NCBI GenBank assembly: GCA_025449115.1
Contig: JAHLKC010000127.1
Span: 1 to 64,000, forward strand
DNA length: 64,000 nucleotides
Reading direction: 5' to 3'
DNA from: Chytridium lagenaria
Taxonomy: Eukaryota > Chytridiomycota > Chytridiomycetes > Chytridiales > Chytridiaceae
The stretch's first letter is position 1, and each line of letters begins with the position of its first letter. Made by a program: the position numbers and the translations under genes. Positions 26,359 to 38,252 of this stretch are shown piece after piece. The notes beneath the pieces were generated by a model. The model was not told the DNA's origin. It ran no database searches and was given only the letters and a program-made list of their open reading frames with translations.

Positions 26359-27740
26359 ATGAGTTACGATGAGATCCGTGAAAAGGACGAGCAAGCCCTT
26401 TACGAAGCTTTCCCATCTTTAAAAGATGATGAGTATGCAATCAGAGAGGACTGGTTTAACGACGCTGGGAGACTTACGATCCTGTAACTTGACATTGCTT
26501 TACTGTTTGATTATTGCAGGCCATGCACATCCGAAAGCGAATGGGGCGGCTCACTGCTTTGTTTACTTCTTTTTTATGTAGACGTCTTGAGGATAGGGAG
26601 ATGTTTTTGAAGTTCCCTCAATCTTTATTCAAGCTTACCGGTTTGGTCGAGCTGTAAGTTCTTTTGGCAATTCTCCCTGTCCAAGCTGATCTTGTTGCAT
26701 CGACTTGGCAGAAACCTCGCCGGTACTCGTATGGAAGGTCCTATCCCCGAAGCCATCTCTGCCTTGGTCAACCTAAAGGACCTGTGAGTCTCTTTCAACT
26801 TTTTGACATGTGGCATAGTTTTAGCTAAATCTTTTACGCTTTCTTTCAAAGGAACTTGAGCTGCAACAACATCACCGGTTGCATTAATGATGGTATCGCC
26901 AAATTGACCAATTTGAGAGATTTGAACCTTTACAACAACCAGGTATGTCAACGGTCTTGCTCGCTTCTTCTTTTGCTCTTGTTCTCACGCTTTCGCAGCT
27001 CACCGGCCCCATTCCCGATGCGCTTTCCAAGCTCGTTCAACTTCGTGAGCTGTACTTATTTAATCTTTTAGCAATCCGCCTGATATTTATATACTGCAGC
27101 AATCTCTCTAGCAACCTCTTCTCGGGCCCTTTACCTTCCTCCTTATCCTCATTATCACATCTGAAGACGCTGAAAGCTTCAAACAACAAACTCACCGGCG
27201 CCATTCCAGACTCTTATGCAAGTCTTGATAAATTGGTGAGGCTTCATGTGGATAACAACATGTTGTCTGGGGAACTTCCAAGGTGGATTGAAGGGCTCCT
27301 AACACGGCCAAAGAAGAACAAAGGGTGAGACTTTTGGGAAGATTTTTTAAGAAATACGAAACTAAGCTATGATTATAGGAAACGGTGGTGGCTCAACAGG
27401 GATGAATTAAAAATTGAAGGCAATTTTACCGAATCTGATCTTGAAAAGATGTTGCCGTTCATGGAAGGAATCAAGTAAGTTGCGTGTCTGTTTATCCTTA
27501 ATGTGTGCCATTTCATTTCTAACTTTCTATATAGAACCGAGCAACGTCCTAACGTTGAACCTGTCATCGAAATTCCATCAACCCACCCTGCCAGTGTCGC
27601 TCGCCAACCCGACCCTGAGACTTATTCTATTCGTTCCCGAACCCACAGAAACAGATCCTCTTGTGACAAGGACCGCGGAATCTGTACATGGAGCGGACGG
27701 AGTCAAGCGTCAAAAGCCCGGTTGCTGTGTAATTTTGTAA
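26359..27740 (+). CDS. Leucine-rich-repeat protein with probable CaaX terminus
   Basis: The start (26359) gives MSYDEIREKDEQALYEAF, an acidic cytosolic-looking N-terminus with no signal peptide, then a CTSESEWGG segment. At least five plant-type LRRs follow across short introns: FKLTGLVELNLAGTRMEGPI, LVNLKDLNLSCNNITGCI, LTNLRDLNLYNNQLTGPI, LRELNLSSNLFSGPLPSSL and LKTLKASNNKLTGAIPDSY, then a capping DKLVRLHVDNNMLSGELP. A charged tail follows (RWWLNRDELKIEGNFTESD). The last exon has two possible frames; the one I favour (VPEPTETDPLVTRTAES) ends GCCVIL-stop at 27740, a prenylation box. If correct, the protein is a membrane-tethered intracellular LRR scaffold. The preceding exon enters in a different frame, so one indel must be assumed. 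Confidence 0.7.
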
Positions 27741-28307
27741 TGGTGAATTGGCACCTTATCGCACGTTTCGCTATCAGTTATTCACTTTGATAATAAAGCA
27801 AACTGCTGCCTGTTAAGAATTACTCTGATTATAAACACCGCTGGGAGATAGGGCTTGACCAAATAATGTATTACAGCAGCATTGTTTATTGTTGAAAAGT
27901 GAACATGCCTTTGTATCAGTGTTACTTTAATAACGTCATATATCAATATAAACCTAATTTTTTTTAATTACAGCGTGCTAGTCATCAGCTTTCCTCGAAT
28001 CCGGCCCCACCACGAGGTCGATTGCGGCACGACTGGTAGAAGAAGACGGATTCACCATACGCCCGTTCAGCGCAACTGATCTTTGACACGCGGATCGTAG
28101 TTCTTTTTAGACTGTATCCGACCCGAACTACTGTTGAGTGTCCTCTCCGAAGACTACGGCCCAAAACAATTGCCGCCTCTTGTAGTAGATAAAAGGAACG
28201 AGTTGCAACGCGAAAGATGTGACGCGTGAAGCTCCATTCTAAGACGTCAACTTTAACCAAATAGCTTTATTAAGAACTTGATTAGTGTGATAACTTGGAT
28301 ACTACAA
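27741..28307. other. Intergenic between convergent genes
   Basis: No supported gene. A 91-codon minus frame at 27985-28260 has no motif and an Arg-rich, unbalanced composition. Confidence 0.45.
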
Positions 28308-30124
28308 CTAGATCTGAAACTTTTTCTCTAGTGTAGCATCGATGGGAATAGGAGCATGGAGGAAGGATTTTTTGCCAGAACCGTAGTCAGAAGTGATGTG
28401 GCCCTTGCCATAGAGACGGTATTTGTAAATAACAAGTCCCTCGAGACCGACGGGACCTCTTGCGTGTGTCTTGTTCGTGCTGACCTACAAGGATAGAAAA
28501 AAAAGAACAGCTTATAAGAAAAACAAACCAAAAAAACCCTGCGGATTTAAATGTAAACCCTCACCCCAATCTCTGCTCCAAATCCGTATCTGAACCCATC
28601 AGCAAACCTCGTCGATGCATTCCAATAGACCCCAGCAGCATCCACCCTCCTCATGAAAAACTCTGCAGCCTCCTCATCCTCCGTCACGATCGAATCCGTA
28701 TGATGAGATCCATGCGCATTGATATGTTCAACTGCCTCCTCAACGCTTCCCACAACCTTGACCGCAATCGTCAAATCCAAGAATTCAGTATCATAGTCTT
28801 GAGCGCTGGCTGGGATGATGTTGGTGAAGTTTTTAAATGCGGGGTTTGATGTAAGGGCAGCGTTAGAGGCGGCATCCAAACGGAGGGGTGACGTTTGTGG
28901 CCTGGAGAGCGAGGACGAGGTCGGGAAAAACAGTAGATAGGAGGGATGAGTGGATAAGCAGGGTTTCAGTCGAGTTGCAGGCAGCGGGGTAGGTGGTTTT
29001 AGAGTCGACGACGACACGGACGGCCTTTTCGGAGGAGGCCAGAAGCATCCAGATAGACTGAGCAAAGTCCATCTGCATGGCCGAGAACAGGATTCTGTTT
29101 GTATAATTAAGATTACAATGATTAAGGACGTACAATGATTAAGGACGAAAGGCAAGGGTGCAAGAAATAGTAAGGCCTCTTCCACAGAAAACAAAACTTC
29201 GGGTGGAACTACCGGTCAAGCCTAATGCTTCAAACGGACTAAAGGACATAGAAATGATACCAAAATAATGACATGCTGATTCTTACCTAGTGTTCCCTTG
29301 AATATACTTCACCAGTTGGTTGGATCCCCTTGGAATAACCAAATCAATGTACCTGTCCAATTTTAACAATGTGTCGATATCCTCCCTCGTTTCCACCATT
29401 TGCACCGCTTCCACTGGAATACCCTCTCCTTCTGGAAGAGAGGCCAACGCTGTCCTAATAACCTCATACAACGCTGTGTTAGACCGAGACGCCTCCTTTC
29501 CGCCCTTCAATATAACGGCATTGCCGGACTTGATTGATAGACACGAGATCTGAACCACAACCTCAGGACGGGCTTCAAATATGATGAGAAGGACACCGAC
29601 CGGGGCAGGTCACCCCTGTAGAGATCGAGACCGTCGTCGAGGTGAGTTGCGAGGGTGACTTTTCCTGAAACGGGAGGTGAGCAAATGAAATGAGGAATTG
29701 TATATACCTGAGGGATCATCAAGCTTGTCGACATCCAGGACGCCTTGAAGGAGCGACTCGTATTTATCTCCACCTGCACCAAGATCCAAACGTTTAACGA
29801 GAGTGGAGCTGAGGTGTCCAGCTAAAACTTCCTTCCTGGCAACCTAAAAATGGTGCATGGTTAAAAGATCGTAAGGATTCCTATTCCACAGCAGCAAAAC
29901 ACAGAGAGGGAATATGCGAAAAGGTCAATGAAGGCGATGCGCCGACTAACCTCCATGTCCTGAAGGTTTGCGTCCAGAATAGCTTGACGGTGTATTTTCA
30001 ATGCGGCATGGATGGCATTCAATGCATTTGACTTTTGGGCAGCTGAAGCTGATTGCATGAGGTGTGAGGCAATACGGCATCGCGCAGCCATGGACTCGGC
30101 ATCGGAGGTGTTGGATGAGGACAT
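28308..30124 (-). CDS. PRO2: Gamma-glutamyl phosphate reductase
   Basis: Second enzyme of proline biosynthesis: NADPH-dependent reduction of gamma-glutamyl phosphate to glutamate semialdehyde in the cytosol. The start at 30122-30124 ([20 protein letters not shown]) is followed by exons giving [32 protein letters not shown] sequence, [62 protein letters not shown] and [17 protein letters not shown]. Then come [12 protein letters not shown] with the catalytic Cys, [54 protein letters not shown] and [18 protein letters not shown], ending KKFQI-stop at 28308. All landmarks of the ProA/Pro2 aldehyde-dehydrogenase fold are in order and the length is normal for a stand-alone reductase. One or two frame breaks lie near 28870 and 29590. 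Confidence 0.93.
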
Positions 30125-30306
30125 TTTCTGTGACAGATCAGATCTTTTTGTAATCCTCTGACACGTCATTTTCATGAAGCACATTGAACATGCATATTGA
30201 AAAGGACCCTACATTTAGAGACATTTTTGGGTGCTGATAAGAGACTCTAAGAGTACCCTCGCTTTTAATATTTGGCTAGAAATGGTGGATATATAGCGTG
30301 ATTAGA

Positions 30307-30885
30307 ATGGGTGTCGGGGGAGCACATGTCTCCAGACTGAAGTCACTTCACACAATCCGCATTATCTCGAGACACGCCAATCCTTACTGCTTCATATTCT
30401 GTCTCTTACTATCCGTAATCTCCTACACATGTATCTACTCAAAACAGCAGATTCCGTTGGGTACCCCAATACCACAACAAAACACCGTGTCCGTGCACGC
30501 CAGCATTCAAGCTACAACAGAGACCGTCGGCATTCACTGAGAAGAATGCGACGTTGTGTTTGACCAGAAAGTTCAGCCCATCTTTCCTAATGTTCGAGAA
30601 CTTAGGATTCGCGCACAGTCAATCCCGACATGAGCATTCCACCATTGAAACAGACTGGCCAGTTTTACATCAACGGAAAGCGGTCCTGCATGGATAAGCA
30701 GGGCTATCAGTGACGTACCTGATTGCGAAGTTAGTGCCGTTATGAACCTTTACCATGTCAAGTATAGCACTTTTGGCGACAAAGTACATTCTAAGCATAT
30801 CCATCACTTCACGATGTACGTCCGTTCGCGGATGATTTGGGGTCTTTTCTGTGCTTCATCCTTGCTCGTAGGATATTGATTATAA
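30307..30885 (+). CDS. Weak candidate: type II membrane protein
   Basis: From an ATG at 30307 an open frame encodes a basic N-terminus, one hydrophobic helix (CFIFCLLLSVISYTCIYSK) and a short lumenal-type stem, stopping at 30540. Past that stop another frame continues with protein-like sequence (FSPSFLMFENLGFAHSQS, TDWPVLHQRKAVLHG), and further on a third (VHSKHIHHFTMYVRSRM). The pattern fits a type II membrane protein, as in Golgi glycosyltransferases, broken by indels or short introns. No catalytic motif is visible, so the function is unknown. Confidence 0.3.
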
Positions 30886-31177
30886 TGTAGAGTTGCGACT
30901 GTCATCCTTTATTCTAGAGAAGAATTACGTGTTCAATTTAACTATCAATTATAAAATTTGGAGTGTTCTAATCCTAACGGTTGGAGGCCAATAATGTGGT
31001 CGTTAACGAGGAAGCTGATAAGATTTCTTTACACAAAAAACAACCATCATATCCAGGGAATGAAATATACGCCTCTTTGTATCTACAACCCTCTTTTATT
31101 TAACAAGGTTCGCGTGTCCCCGCACAGCTTAACACATGTCTCAAGATGCTCCACCTCCCACAAAAACCCTTTTTTCC

Positions 31178-34100
31178 TCAAAGTACTGCAAAGCGTCTTG
31201 AAGCATCGAGGATGCTATCCCAGGATGTACTTTCGCGGTTCGCGTTTTTTTCACAGTCCCAGATGTTGGACTTTATAGTATTCACATCCACAACCCTTCC
31301 ATCCCTCGACCTGACACTCGCCATCGTCTCAATAGCATTCGCGCGCAATATTCTTGCATGCAGTCTACTCTTAAATGTTTTCGTCAAAGCAGGCGTTGCA
31401 TCAATGAGTTTGATCCCCTTTAATATTTGATGACTGAACTGTGCAATTTTTCCGTCTAAAAGGTATCGCAGACCTTTAAGCATAACAAGAAGACTTGGGT
31501 ATGTTGGTATCGTGCTTTTAGGGGCTCGTTTCCAGCACTTTTGACATGTGGAGAATATGCATCGGAGAGCTTTGGCTTCTTCCATGTCAGTGTGGAGACG
31601 AGAGGGTGATTTCCGGGATTGGGAGTGGCGAAGCATGGATTGAAGACGGAAGATGATCCAGTCACACAGTATTGGGATAAGTATATGCATGGCGGGATAA
31701 ATCGCTAATATCTGTTATAATAAAGAGTCAGAGATATTGTAAAATGGAAGAAGAAATCGTACCATAATTGTGGTTATTCGCGATATCTTGTCTGCGAGAT
31801 AATGCAAAGATTCTGTGGCTTTGGACCTCCACATCTCAGTTTCTCCATCAGGGTCAAGAGACGCGCTTTTAATTATCATCATCACTTCCACGTGGAGAGA
31901 GAATATATGACTTCTTGTTTTCCGCCATATGCCTCCAGTAGCATTCTAACGAAAACGATAAGGAATTGGTCTCAGACTCAAAAGAATTGAGAAACGCTTA
32001 TAAAAAGGAACCACTTACGTCACCCCTAGCCAACCTTGAGCAAGCCATATTGTAAAAATCGATCATTTCTTTAGCTTGTCCTTTCATCCCGTAAATCCCG
32101 GCAAGGTGAAGCTCTAATTCCTTCATACAGAACATGTTTCTTTCCATCCCCCATTTTCTTCCTGTACTCCGCCTCGAGAGCTGGAATAACCTGACGAAGC
32201 TCTCCTTCACTCCACACACCCGCCGATATAATGGACAAACGATGGATGTACGTAAACTCTGCGTCTCCGTATCCAATAGAATCCAAGATATTCACAGTAA
32301 CAGTAAGAAGTCTCATATAATTCAAGGTCTTAAAGTGAAACAACTCTGCGAGCGCTTGGAACTCATATGAGATAGCAAGTGATAACATTCCTGCGATATC
32401 AAGCGCTGTCTTGTTATTTTCAATTTCTTCTGTGACCTCCATAGCTCTTCGGACGTATTTTTCACCCGTTTTCGTCATTCCAAGAGCGAGACAGGAACAA
32501 GCGACCCTTCCTAAACCTTTCCCGATATTTTCCTTTGGGGACGGGAACAATGGAAGGACAGATATTAAGGCCTATGAGAGCAACAAGGAGAAGCTCCCGC
32601 CCAGGTCTATCGTTGTAAAATACCCGTACGGCAACGTCAAATATGTGGAACACATCTTTTGCCGCGTCATTGAAGGTGAATGTGTCAACGATGCTGACGA
32701 CTTTAGGTTCACGACGTCTCACGTCGTGAGTCGCAAAGCCTTCGGCCTCATCATCATCATCGCTATCTTCAGGAGCTACGTCTACTGGCATAGATGGGAA
32801 ATCTTCCTCCTTCGACCCAGAGAGGGGAAGAATTTCAGTGCCCTTGTTGCAATAGTAAATTTTTTGTGGCTGGGCGCATATCACAAATGTTCAGATTTTT
32901 GAACGCATAAGGTGTGATTTTGACTGCCCAGCTCCTGCTCAAAGTCGTTTGTTCTTCAAGAGGGAGCTTGAACAGTTTGTATTGTATCCTAATAGCATCA
33001 AAGGCCAGAGTGAGGAAACGAAGGTTTTGAGAGGGTCCCGGAAAGTTCAAGCCTAATTCCTTAATAGCTTTTTTGATGTTTTCTGAGGCTTGAGCGAAGT
33101 TTCTACAAAAAAAAAAATAATGCCTTAGTATGATTGAACACTTAGACATATATAATGTTTTTTTACCCCGCTTTCAAAGTGAAGCAACCCCAAGAGTTTA
33201 TAATGGCGGCGCCCTTTGGATCGGCGTGAGCTCCAAATACTGTCCGTATTGCGCAACGAGATCTTGAAAGATCTTGTAGTACATAAAACCCTCTACAGGC
33301 ATGCATTGTTCTGCTGCCTCCTGGAATGCAATCTGTGTGTACTTGAGCTTCCGATACTTTTCATTCGGCAACTCTAAAAGCTGCCTAACTAGTAAAGGCA
33401 GCTGCGTTTTTGCATTAGAAGGTTCAAGAGTATCCTCGTAGTAATCTGCAAACAGTCTGTGAATTATTTCCTTCCTTTGGTATGATTGTAGAAAGAATGC
33501 CTTGCTGAATAAGGTAATGGGAAAATGACATCGTGACGCTGTTGAACATGGAGGATTTAGTGACAAAATGGTAGGGGTCGGATTTAGTGAGGGTTATTCG
33601 GATATCGTCGGAAGAGTTGAAGTTGTTGGCTACCCCAAACGACCCGCGCTTGAGAACCTCATAAACGTCAACGAGAGAAAAGGTTTGGCCTGCAGGACAT
33701 GTGTCAGCACATTTTTGTAAATCCTTAAATTTTCACCTGCGACTGCAGCAACTCTTAAAACAGCTTTTGCTTCAATAGGGAGTCGATCGAATCTGACGGA
33801 AGAAAGTCTTTAGTTATAAAGGTGGAAACTACCGGCTTACTGTGCAACAATCGCGGTTAGAGCATCTTTTGGAATTTCTCTCATCGCTGTGTCGGAATTT
33901 TGTAATATGGAGGAAGCGAGAACCTTTACAGCAAACGGGACACCTTAAAAAGATACTTTAGAAAGCATACCACGAAAACTTTACCTTGACTCCGCTCATA
34001 TATGTCACGAACTAGCTCTGGGCTTATTTGCTGCAAGGACTTTAATTTTGGTCCCAGATAACCCCGTAAAAGAGCCTCCGTGCCCTGTCTATCGAATTGC

Positions 34101-37100
34101 TTCAACACAATTTGTTCCAACCTATCGGCCTGCACAATAGACTGGTAAAGTTCATCTAATTCCTTTGGATACTCCTAGTTATACATTAGTAAAAATTACC
34201 TTTACATCAGAAATACCTCAATGGGTCGAGACAATAGCAGCACTAGAACATTAGGACAGCTTTTCATAATCTCCTTTATCAGTATGAACGTTTTAGCGTC
34301 CATCCATTGAATGTCTTCCAAGATAAGTGCCACTTTATAGTCGATGGAGGTAACTGCATTGAGAAGTTTTACCATGAAGCGAGGAAATCTAGCACCGATA
34401 TCACCATTCTGCAAGTTTTCCCACATCCCTAACTCTCGAAGCATGGGAAATAAGCTGTCAAGCTGAGAATATAATTCAGCGACAAACCAGTAGTCTCAAC
34501 TTACCATAAGAACAGATGAAGAGGATTCTCCCAAAACCTTTAAAATCTCCTCAACATCCATCGCGGCAGGCTCCTCAAAAGACTGGTTATTTAGAGCTAG
34601 CCCACTCATGCTCCTATTGATGCTTATATTTGCTATGCTGTTGTTCGCACTAAGGTCAACGACGGAAAGCCGCTGGATCTCGGACCCTTTCGGCTTGATG
34701 ATCGTGCCCGATGAGCCCTTATCTCAGAGAGTCTGGGATGGATATGACGGAACAGATCGACGAGGATTTGGAAAGAAACCAAAATACATTAGGTATCTGA
34801 AGTTTCACTTCCGCGGGTGTGGCTGTTAGACGAAACATCAGTTTTAAACTCCAGCCACCGCAAAAAAGAAGACCACTGGAAACTAGCGAACATCCGCTAG
34901 AAGTAATAAAATAGAACAAATTAGAAGCTTACCACACAAAGAGCTCTTGATCTTGTGCTTGCTTTTTAAATGAATCAACAAACAGCGTTTTTCCAGTTCC
35001 GGTTGCGCCGCTGATTAATAGATGCACAGTCTCCCGACCATTAATGTGATCCTGCAATATTCTCCTCATCATCAGAAGTTCTGCATCCCTTCCATAAATA
35101 TTCTCAGTTTCTGATGATGAATTATCCTCCTTTACATGTCCAGCACGTTTTTTCGTGGGCACATGAGCTGAAATTGGATAATCGGAGCCTTATGTACATA
35201 AACATTAGGTTAATCACAATGAAACATAGGAATGGCTACACCTTTTACTTGCAATTGATAGCGCTCGTTTGCAAATTCAATCTCGTCTTTGCTTTCCTTG
35301 TAGGTGGTGTCGTCACAGAGGATCCGGCCTTGACAAAGAGGATCGCACATAATCCGCGCTGCTAGATTCACGCATACACCGAGAACTGTCCCGTCAGCTC
35401 TTTCGCTGTTTCCAATCATTCCAGAAAAACCTGCGGGTATTTTAGATTAGACACCAAAGTTGATGGTAAGTTCGGTATAACAATTCATACACTTTTCCGG
35501 TGCAAACTCCAATGGAGAACTCGTTCCCCACAATTGCTTCCAATCTTTTTCGAAAGCGAAAGTGCCGCAGAAATTGCGTAAAATGCTTCCCCTCTCTCAT
35601 GCGCGAAACCCTCCAATCCCCATACCATTAAAACAGTGGCGGCCTTGTCGTCAAAGTTAAATTGTCTCAAGCATCCCCCGAACATTCGAATGGACGATAA
35701 TGCGGCAATCATGACGCTTTGTGCAATATGTAATAGACTTGGCGATGCTGCATCTCTGACTCTGAAGGACGTAAGACGAAGAAAGACGATGGTGACCCTT
35801 CTTATTTGATTGTAATCAGAAGCATCGTCGATATTGATGCCATAAGGTGCAAGTCCGATCATAGAAACATTTGCAGTCGTGTTAGCAATTGGATTAAGTT
35901 GACTAGATTGTGCTTTATCGCCACCTAAAGGGTTATCTCCGACCGCCAGCCTGACGAATTTTCCCTTGCCTCGTTGAGCGGATGATTTACTGCCTTGATT
36001 ATTGGTGGGGCTCGCGTTGATGGCGAAGGTCGAACCCATACTGAGCCCACCCCAACCAAAGTTTGATTGATGCTGTTGAACAAACTTGGCGAGAGACTCA
36101 TCTAAATACGCTAGAGAGAGATGAAGCAACTCTGAATTCCAGTTCGGGTTCAAAAATGCTTCACCCGAGCCTTTTGAATCTTCGGGTATCTTGGTCTTTT
36201 TGAGAGTATTGGAAAGTGTTTTTGCCTTCTCCTCATCCATCATTGTAGCTGCAGAGACGAGAAACGCGTCGCCTCTTTTGTCAATGATATTCATCAAATC
36301 AAATCGAGAACCAGCTCCTTTTTTTCCAGGCTCCGAGTAAGACATTATCATATTGTTTATATGCTGCATCGTACCAGCGCAAATCATAAGCTCTCCCTCC
36401 TTCCCAAGTCCAAGAAGCTTCCCCGCTGTTTCCACAGCCTCTCCGGCAATAACGTATTCCGTTCGAGCTGTTTGAGCTTCGTTTTGTAGGCTGGCATGCT
36501 GTTCTTGACTTGATGGAATAGGGGAGAGATGTTGATGGTTTTTTGATTCCAACAGTCTTCCTTGATTTAAACTCGACAGGGAAGTTGACGCGTAAAGTTC
36601 TCCGAGGTATACATGACTGACTTCACCAAACGCTAGTCCAATATGAATTCGAAGAGGAAGGGAGCGAGCCTTTGTTTTAGGCCTTTCACCCCCACGGTTA
36701 GCAGATCCTGCACCGCCATGTCGGTTCGAAGCTGGAGAATTCGCCGACATGATTTGCCGACTTGTCACGTACTTTCGATGTTGGACATATGCAGCATCAT
36801 TCCTTCCGGTGCTATCAAAGCCTGACTGATAGTTATTCCCAGTGGTGTCATCCTGATCCTGCTGCTCCAGCGCAGCTGAAAGTTTTTGGAATTCTTCGCT
36901 TTGTGGGAGGTTGATTTTGTAGTTTCTAAAAAGAAACAAAAGCTCGATGCAGCAGAGCACAGCCTTTGAGCATAAAAGCAGGGCATTGTTCTCGGTGGTT
37001 TCGGTATTATATGGAGGAGACCTAGTTGGGCATAATTAGAATAACGTGTGAATACGTAAAAAAGAACATTTAGCGCACCAGGACACGATAACTGCATCTC

Positions 37101-37742
37101 CCGCTATAATTTCATAAATATTCGTCAGTCCATGCTATCAAATCCATACGACCAAACGTACCAAATTTCACAATACTTCCACTATGTGCATGAATTCGCT
37201 CGATGATTTTAGTGAAGGGCTTATTCAGGAGATCTCGCACGAGAGCGCCTCCAGATCCACTGTATTCATCCAAGAAATTCGTCAATCGGGTGTATCCTGT
37301 CAGTAAGGAAAGAACACATTAGCTTGTTGAGTATCATGCGGAATGTGGTCCGATATTTTTCTTAACAAGGTACGCACCGACGATATCAATGATAGCCACC
37401 AGTCCATTTTTCACGGTGGACGCAAACGGTAAACTCGTTAATGTTGCGACCTGAGCTGCTGCTGGAGTCATGGACTTATTTGGCGTTTGGTCATCCACGT
37501 CAACCTCCTCAGCAAACGTAAGGCAAGGGGGGTAAGGCACTAGTCCCTCTCCATCACCATCTGAAGCTGGCCAGTCGGTCCCGAGTCGACTCGTTTTTAC
37601 GATCATTATTCTTTGCCTCACGATGCCGAATAGCAATGAACTCCCTAACATTCTGGGCGATGAGGTGTTCCGGGTTCATGACGACTTCGCCTCTCACACA
37701 GCAGAACCATCGGCTGCCCAATCGAGCAGAACACCTGATCAA
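31178..37742 (-). CDS. ADCY10: Soluble adenylyl cyclase (ADCY10-type): two cyclase domains, STAND ATPase, TPR-like tail
   Basis: Cytosolic class III cyclase making cAMP from ATP. C1 begins near 37430 with GLVAIIDIVG, continues across an intron to YTRLTNFLDEY, and after another to AGDAVIVSW, so both metal-binding Asp are present. C1 ends near 36410 (YVIAGEAVETAGKLLGLG). C2 lies at about 35820-35210: RRVTIVFLRL, FNFDDKAATVLMVWG, SIGVCTGKV, DGTVLGVCVNLAARIM. It lacks the metal Asp but keeps the Lys (DDK) and Thr (GTV) that select adenine, and the catalytic Asn/Arg (NLAAR). A linker (ENIYGRDAELLMM) leads to a P-loop GATGTGKT (34992-35015) and Walker B LILEDIQWMD (about 34300-34330). The rest, to 31178, is helical and TPR-like, as in animal sAC. 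Short introns and occasional frame breaks occur. The start is MNPEHLIAQNVREF (37678-37680) or the ATG at 37742. Confidence 0.88.
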
Positions 37743-38252
37743 CGGTTTCTCTTGTAAGGACTATATAACAAATGTAGTCGTATGTTCCGTTTTGCACACA
37801 CTCCAGGATCCACACCAGTTTTATTTTCGACGCTCAGATGGGTTTTGTTGAGAAACATGCGCTGGCCACAAGGATTACCAAGGGTGGATAATCTTTCTCA
37901 CCTGTAAGGTATTGATTACTCCGCTATTCCTCAAAGGTTTTGCAAGGGGATACCTTTATGCTCCGGGCAAGATTGACGGTCTGAACATCTTTTTTTTCTG
38001 TTCGTCTAATTTCCGATGTACCTGAGCTCCTTTTATTAATATAGTTATGCATATCATGGTTTAATTACTTGCAGAATAGTCGTGTGTTTTTGATTCCCAC
38101 CTAACTTCATGTATCTTGGAGACGCGCTTAGTGGATGGACAACGCGCCGATACCCATATTATATAGGCCGTTTTCGGTTTTTGGATCAAATCATTGATTT
38201 GTGCGCCTCGAAATTTTGTCCTTCATCTCCCTCCCATCCCAGCAGAGCGACG
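37743..38252. other. Divergent promoter region
   Basis: No gene. This is the shared upstream region of the cyclase (minus) and the multi-pass membrane protein (plus). Confidence 0.5.

Noticed and set aside
27985..28260. Minus frame of 91 codons upstream of the PRO2 stop
   Set aside because: Arg-rich, no family match, and it lies in a convergent intergenic gap.
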